Positions 60,599 through 64,000 of a stretch of 64,000 nucleotides of DNA are shown in pieces; the first letter of the stretch is position 1; the number at the start of each line of letters is the position of its first letter. Both the position numbers and the translations under genes were made by a program. The notes below the pieces were generated by a model. It saw nothing but the letters and a program-made list of their open reading frames with translations. It was not told the origin of the DNA and did no database searches. Source of the stretch: Peribacillus simplex (GTDB taxonomy: Bacteria > Bacillota > Bacilli > Bacillales > DSM-1321); NCBI RefSeq assembly GCF_001542915.1, contig NZ_LNNH01000055.1:1-64000 (forward strand), in the 5' to 3' direction.

Positions 60599-61519
60599 AT
60601 GAACCATGCCCGTGGTGGCAAGTTTTATATAAAAGACGTTTCTGCTCTTACAGGACTTTCCAAACAAGTGATTCGAAAATGGGAAGAAAGATATGATATC
60701 ATACAGCCTGTTCGCCATGAGAATGGATACCGACTTTACAGCGAGGAAGATATCAACACTCTTTTAACTATTAAATCGCTTCAAAAAAAGGGATTTTCTA
60801 TTAAACAAGCATCTAACCTGGCAAAAGAGAAGCTCGATACGATGGAAAACGCAACGGTTCAAACGAAGACCGCTCTTGACACAGAACTGAATTATTATGT
60901 GATTCAGTTGATGGAAATAGGGTATACGTGTAACGAATTGGATTTACTGATCGTTCTGAAGCAGGCTTATCACTTTTACGGTTTGGAAAAATTTTTGACT
61001 TCTGTCGTCTCACCTTTTTTACAAGAAGTCGGAGATATGTGGGAAAGCGGCGAATGGGATGAATATCAGGAATCTGTTTCGAGTATGGTAGTCAAGGACT
61101 TCCTTGTGCAAATCCGCCGTAACTTTCAATACTCGGATAAAGCGGAATTAGTTTTAGGTGCTTGTCTTCCACATGAATATCATGAAATTCCTGTACACTA
61201 TATTTTGTTACGGTTCATGTTGAGAGGGTGGAAAACGACACTGATCGGAGCTTCACCGGCTCCTGGGTCGATCCAATCACTAATAACACGGTTACAGCCC
61301 GTTAAAGTCCTGCTGTCTGCATCGACGACGCTTCCATTTGAAAAGGATCCTGATTTGCTTAGCACCCTGGATTTATTCGCTGCTGAAAATAAAGAAATCG
61401 AGTTTTATTTAGGAGGAGCGGGTGCAATGCAATACACTAAAGATAAAACGATCAATAATATTTGTGTTACCAACAGCATCGAAGAAATCTTACTTACGAA
61501 GCAAGGGAAGGGATCCTGA
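60599..61519 (+). CDS. litR: MerR-family regulator with B12-binding domain (LitR/CarH-like)
   Basis: About 306 residues. N-terminal MerR helix-turn-helix ('FYIKDVSALTGLSKQVIRKW', 'RHENGYRLYSEEDINTL'), then a four-helix B12-cap domain (about 80-175) and a Rossmann B12-binding domain (about 180-300; 'LGACLPHEYHEIPVHY', 'GWKTTLIGASPAPGSIQSLI', 'FYLGGAGAM'). LitR of Bacillus megaterium and CarH of Thermus are light sensors that use adenosyl-B12 and repress carotenoid genes in the dark. The divergent crt operon fits. Here W-x9-E-H of the cap reads W-x9-E-S and E-x-H-x-x-G reads E-x-H-x-x-P. AAGGGA lies 8 bases before the ATG at 60599. Confidence 0.85.
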   Translation: MNHARGGKFYIKDVSALTGLSKQVIRKWEERYDIIQPVRHENGYRLYSEEDINTLLTIKSLQKKGFSIKQASNLAKEKLDTMENATVQTKTALDTELNYYVIQLMEIGYTCNELDLLIVLKQAYHFYGLEKFLTSVVSPFLQEVGDMWESGEWDEYQESVSSMVVKDFLVQIRRNFQYSDKAELVLGACLPHEYHEIPVHYILLRFMLRGWKTTLIGASPAPGSIQSLITRLQPVKVLLSASTTLPFEKDPDLLSTLDLFAAENKEIEFYLGGAGAMQYTKDKTINNICVTNSIEEILLTKQGKGS

Positions 61520-61696
61520 ATTTTAGGTCAATGAAGGGTGAATTTAAACAAGTCAGCGAAAGGCTGATATTCATTGCGCATGGATGTCTTTGTTAATCAT
61601 TTCACCCTTGATTCAAAAACGGGTACCGATATATCTCGACTCACAGGTCTATCCCGTCATGTTTGCTTAATCATAAAAGTGTCGCGATATAAAAAA

Positions 61697-61718
61697 ACGA
61701 CCATTTTTTAATGGTCGT
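61697..61718 (-). terminator. Terminator palindrome, left copy of a duplicated target
   Basis: ACGACCATTTTTTAATGGTCGT, a 22-bp palindrome, followed on the minus strand by TTTTTTTATATCG. It looks like the original terminator of the gene at 62839, now split from it by the IS. A near-identical copy is at 62808-62829. The stretch 61520-61696 shows no gene. Confidence 0.7.
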
Positions 61719-61782
61719 TACAGACTATAGACAAACTCGATGATAATCGAGTTTGTCTATTTTTATGGTTGGACAATGTGGC

Positions 61783-61917
61783 CGTTGATTTCCACTCCAG
61801 GCACTCGCTTATCCAGAGGCGGTCGGGGAGCCTCCTTGGCGCTTTGCGCCTACGGTGTCTCCCCTAGACGCGCTTTTCCCGCAGGAGTCTCATACCTTAC
61901 GTTCCAATCAACTTTGT
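61783..61917 (-). repeat. GC-rich 135-bp repeat inside the IS leader (copy 2)
   Basis: Inverted copy of 270-400, starting CGTTGATTTCCACTCCAGG and ending TTCCAATCAACTTTGT, most bases identical. A frame of 80 codons across it (61740-61982) is only a translation of this repeat and is not a gene. Confidence 0.8.
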
Positions 61918-61984
61918 TTAAATTCATAGGTAGAAGCCTTTTCCACCGGTTAAATTTGATAAGAACGAAATCAAAGAAATAAAA

Positions 61985-62752
61985 GAAAGGACAACGGATT
62001 CTGAGAGTGGCTACTAGGTAAACGTTGAACGAACAAAACAGTTGCCTATTCATTCCACGCGCTGCAGACCGCAACGGTTTTGTATTAGGAACGATTGTAA
62101 CACCTGGAAATACACATGATAGGTTTTAGAGCCTCTTATTGATCAAGTGATTGAGAAAGTTGGAAACCCACAAGCTGTTGCCGCAAATGCCGCTTATAAA
62201 ACACCGGCAATTACAAACTATCTATTTAACAAAGAATCATACCGGCTTTACCCTGTACACGTCCTCGAACAGAAGAGGGGTTCTTTCGCAAACATGACTA
62301 GGTATACGATGAACATTTTGATTGTTAGCTTTTAACGTACTCAACAACCAACGAATAAAGAGGGCTATCGTGAGTACAAATCTCCCCAATACACCTGTGC
62401 AACCTGCTCATCTTTATCACGATGTACAGACAACGAAATTCATCAGAAAGTGGTGACACAGCATATCTGGCAAACACATGTGGAAGGTCAGATCATCTGC
62501 GTCATCAACAAGATGGAAACCCTATCTATCCGAAACGTAAAGAAACGATTGAGCGTGTATTCGCAGATGCAAAAGAAATGGTATGCGTTGGACTACTTTA
62601 AGGGGACTTAAAAAATTGTCGTTGCAGGCGATGCTTACTTTCGCTGCCATGAATGTAAAGAAGATGGCCAATTGGACATGGAAAGGTCCAATACTGGCCT
62701 TACAAAGGGGACGAGCCCTGATCTCTAAAATTCAGGCGAACATTCGAAGATA
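61985..62752 (+). pseudogene. IS1182-family transposase, decayed 3' half
   Basis: Pieces of the transposase C-terminal half appear in several frames: 'AADRNGFVLGTIVTPGNTHD' (about 62050-62120), 'PLIDQVIEKVGNPQAVAANA' (about 62132-62195, then AYKTPAITNYLF), 'KRKETIERVFADAKEM' (about 62535-62582), 'LKKLSLQAMLTFAAMNVKKM' and 'ISKIQANIRR' before the stop near 62752. Stop codons and frameshifts interrupt it, and the N-terminal third is missing. The order matches a DDE-type IS1182 transposase (the E-R-x-F-A-D-A-K-E segment holds the catalytic Glu). Confidence 0.82.
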
Positions 62753-62807
62753 ATTTAAAAGGGGTTCGGAGTAATAGATTCCGAACCCCTTTTGTCTACA
62801 AACTGAA

Positions 62808-62829
62808 ACGACCATTTAAAAATGGTCGT
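62808..62829 (-). terminator. Terminator palindrome, right copy of the duplicated target
   Basis: ACGACCATTTAAAAATGGTCGT, 10 bases past the stop of the gene at 62839. On the minus strand the T-run that should follow was displaced by the IS; it is now next to the left copy at 61697. Confidence 0.65.
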
Positions 62830-62838
62830 TAATCCTTG

Positions 62839-63315
62839 TTATTTAAATATGATGGATATGATTTTTTCTGTCGTCATTTCACTGTCCACCTCATATGTTC
62901 CAGGGCGTAAACCGTTGGCCTTGCCTTTCTTCTCAACCTCTTTAGAAAATGCATTAGCATTTTTAATGACTTTTGCTTTTTGAAGGTCTTTCCCTACATC
63001 GATGCTTGTCGAACCTTTAGACACACGCAGGACTGTGCGGTAAACGATTTTTTCCTTCGGTTCTTTTTCTGTTTCTGCCGCTTTTGCCGCATCCATCTGT
63101 TTTTTAATGGATTCCGCTTCAGCAATCTGATCTTCCCATTCTTTTTCTGAATGAATGACATACCCTTTGCTCGTGAGGGAATCTTTCATTTCATCTTCAG
63201 AAAGTTTCTCCGAAGTGCCCGTAGCTTCCCCTGGGCCAAAGAAGTATACTGCTCCGCACAGACCGGCAGCAACAATGAGGCCACCTGCAAAACTGCGCAA
63301 TGATTTAGATGTCAT
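62839..63315 (-). CDS. Small YceG/MltG-like membrane-anchored protein
   Basis: About 158 residues. An N-terminal membrane anchor ('SFAGGLIVAAGLCGAVYFFG') is followed by a charged coiled-coil stretch (about 40-95) and a C-terminal module 'VLRVSKGSTSIDVGKDLQKA', 'KVIKNANAFSKEVEKKGKAN', 'GLRPGTYEVDSEMTTEKIIS'. That module resembles the LysM-like N-terminal part of YceG/MltG lytic transglycosylases ('v.G.s...i...L...gvI.s...F'). The catalytic domain is absent, so it is probably a binding protein, not an enzyme. Start at 63315 has GGAGG about 12 bases upstream. Confidence 0.75.
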   Translation of the reverse strand: MTSKSLRSFAGGLIVAAGLCGAVYFFGPGEATGTSEKLSEDEMKDSLTSKGYVIHSEKEWEDQIAEAESIKKQMDAAKAAETEKEPKEKIVYRTVLRVSKGSTSIDVGKDLQKAKVIKNANAFSKEVEKKGKANGLRPGTYEVDSEMTTEKIISIIFK

Positions 63316-63685
63316 TGGCAACGGTCCTCCTTTCATTCTTCGCTTTTATGTAAGGAGTAAGCAAGTTTTCAATCTCATTTTCTGGATGTTTTGTTTTCAA
63401 TGCAATGCTTTCAGTTGAATAGCCCCGCTTATGTAAATCAAGCACTTCACGCAATAAGTTCCGTTTTTCCGAAGACAGAGCAAGAACGCCTGCCTCTTGT
63501 GCCGTAATTTCTGCATCTATCTCGATGTTCCTGATTTTTTCTTGTAATACACTCATTTCATCTGCAAATGAGCTGGCAAGCTGCTCCATTTGTTCGTCCA
63601 CTTTTACGGAATCCTTTTTACTAAACGATAAAATGAACAGTAAAACTGCTGCACCAAACAAAATGACAAGAGCCCATTCCATCAT
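63305..63685 (-). CDS. Membrane-anchored coiled-coil protein with HTH-like tail
   Basis: 126 residues. One N-terminal membrane helix ('MMEWALVILFGAAVLLFILS'), a coiled coil of about 50 residues ('VDEQMEQLASSFADEMSVLQ', 'EKIRNIEIDAEI'), then a short helix-turn-helix-like end 'REVLDLHKRGYSTESIALKT' and 'HPENEIENLLTPY'. The layout recalls SwrB/YlxL of B. subtilis but I see no firm identity. It overlaps the next gene by 11 bases, so the two products are probably made together and may interact at the membrane. Confidence 0.72.
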   Translation of the reverse strand: MMEWALVILFGAAVLLFILSFSKKDSVKVDEQMEQLASSFADEMSVLQEKIRNIEIDAEITAQEAGVLALSSEKRNLLREVLDLHKRGYSTESIALKTKHPENEIENLLTPYIKAKNERRTVANDI

Positions 63686-63843
63686 TCTATGTCCCTCCTT
63701 AATCTTTGTATCTATTGTCTCGCTTTCTAATTATATATTGATTTGTCTCAAAACTCGATTTAAAAGAACAAAATACCACAATAGTCACATTTTTATGTAA
63801 AAAAAAGGCGCAATATGTCCATCACTCCCGATTCTTCTTGATT

Positions 63844-63867
63844 AACTGGAAGATCGACCTTCCAGTT
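63844..63867. terminator. Inverted repeat in the right-end gene-free stretch
   Basis: AACTGGAAG / CTTCCAGTT, a perfect 9-bp stem with a 6-base loop, within 63686-64000. It could end a transcript that comes from beyond the right edge. No gene is supported in this stretch. Confidence 0.45.
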
Positions 63868-64000
63868 AAGGACTATTTTACCACATGTCCATACTTTTTG
63901 ATAGCTAGGGAGGCCAGGTCTAATGTTGGGACTACTTGTGAGCAATTTTTGATGCATGTTTAGAAACCTTACCGACCCTTGCTGATTTATTCGCTTTTCA

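Larger units (their letters stand above)
61719..62807 (+). mobile_element. Decayed IS1182-type element flanked by duplicated terminator palindromes
   Basis: The left end reads TTACAGACTATAGACAAAC and the right end, in reverse complement, TTCAGTTTGTAGACAAAA, giving terminal inverted repeats with core CAG-N-(C/T)T-(A/G)-TAGACAAA. Inside are the terminal hairpin (61729-61758), the GC-rich repeat (61783-61917), the 3' half of a transposase gene and its terminator hairpin (62757-62793, arms AAAAGGGGTTCGGA / TCCGAACCCCTTTT). At about 1.09 kb it lacks 0.5 kb or more of what I expect for a full element. Outside lie two 22-bp palindromes differing at two positions. Confidence 0.75.

Noticed and set aside
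61740-61982. An 80-codon plus-strand frame next to the decayed IS
   Set aside because: It is the translation of the IS terminal hairpin and GC-rich repeat, with no ribosome site.
63797-64000. A minus-strand frame open from the right edge to about 63797
   Set aside because: It crosses a clear inverted repeat (63844-63867), has no family likeness and cannot be judged without sequence beyond the edge.
1-64000. CRISPR arrays, tRNA or rRNA genes
   Set aside because: No regularly spaced direct repeats, no cloverleaf-like stretches and no rRNA-like conserved segments were seen on reading the window.

Overview
The window reads as chromosome from a low-GC Gram-positive of the Bacillaceae (Bacillus sensu lato, Peribacillus-like). 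The grounds are AAGGAGG-type ribosome binding sites, many AT-rich sigma-A promoters and cre sites, C30 (staphyloxanthin-type) carotenoid genes, RocB and lactose/mannose-class PTS systems. It is almost entirely a catabolic accessory region. I found no rRNA, tRNA or CRISPR array.

Layout. 1-495: the cut 5' part of an IS1182-type insertion sequence beside a terminator palindrome. 0.7-12.5 kb: an amino-sugar/tagatose-6-phosphate island (LacD, LacC, a broken NagA-type deacetylase, AgaS, a ROK kinase, a binding-protein ABC transporter, a Gfo/Idh/MocA oxidoreductase, LacI and GntR regulators). 12.6-16.6 kb: an MFS transporter with a ROK regulator, then a divergent MarR/NfrA-type oxidoreductase pair. 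16.7-28.3 kb: a cell-wall-sugar recycling island (GntR and MurR regulators, MurK, MupG, a lactose/cellobiose-class PTS, a GH4 phospho-glycosidase, a small membrane protein, MurQ, and divergent YngK-like hydrolase plus AnmK). 28.7-33.3 kb: an aromatic-ring degradation cluster. 33.6-44.2 kb: arginine/guanidino compound catabolism (permease, M20 amidohydrolase, YfcC, RocB, two DDAH-like enzymes, IclR, glutamate dehydrogenase with two small partners). 44.5-48.8 kb: a mannose-class PTS with NanE and a divergent RpiR regulator. 49.1-51.8 kb: an APC permease divergent from agmatinase. 52.0-55.2 kb: an ankyrin lipoprotein and a two-component system. 55.5-61.5 kb: carotenoid genes divergent from a B12-domain MerR (LitR/CarH) regulator. 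61.7-62.8 kb: a decayed IS1182-type element. 62.8-63.7 kb: a small YceG-like protein and a membrane coiled-coil protein.

How the genes work together. Several islands feed amino sugars into central metabolism: GalNAc/GalN through AgaS-LacC-LacD, MurNAc/GlcNAc through MupG-MurQ-MurK, and ManNAc through a PTS and NanE. The arginine genes would turn guanidino compounds into glutamate and 2-oxoglutarate. Glutamate dehydrogenase and agmatinase both carry upstream sequences with the -24/-12 layout of sigma-54 (SigL) promoters, as in the Bacillus roc regulon.

Points most worth following: (1) the cell-wall-sugar island, which pairs MupG with a lactose-class PTS, a GH4 enzyme and an unknown 94-residue membrane protein; (2) IS1182-type elements sitting beside, and in one case between two copies of, transcription-terminator palindromes; (3) the two sigma-54 promoters; (4) a LitR/CarH-like regulator with altered B12-domain residues and a cluster of repeated half-sites in front of crtN; (5) a GalNAc-type pathway whose deacetylase has decayed.
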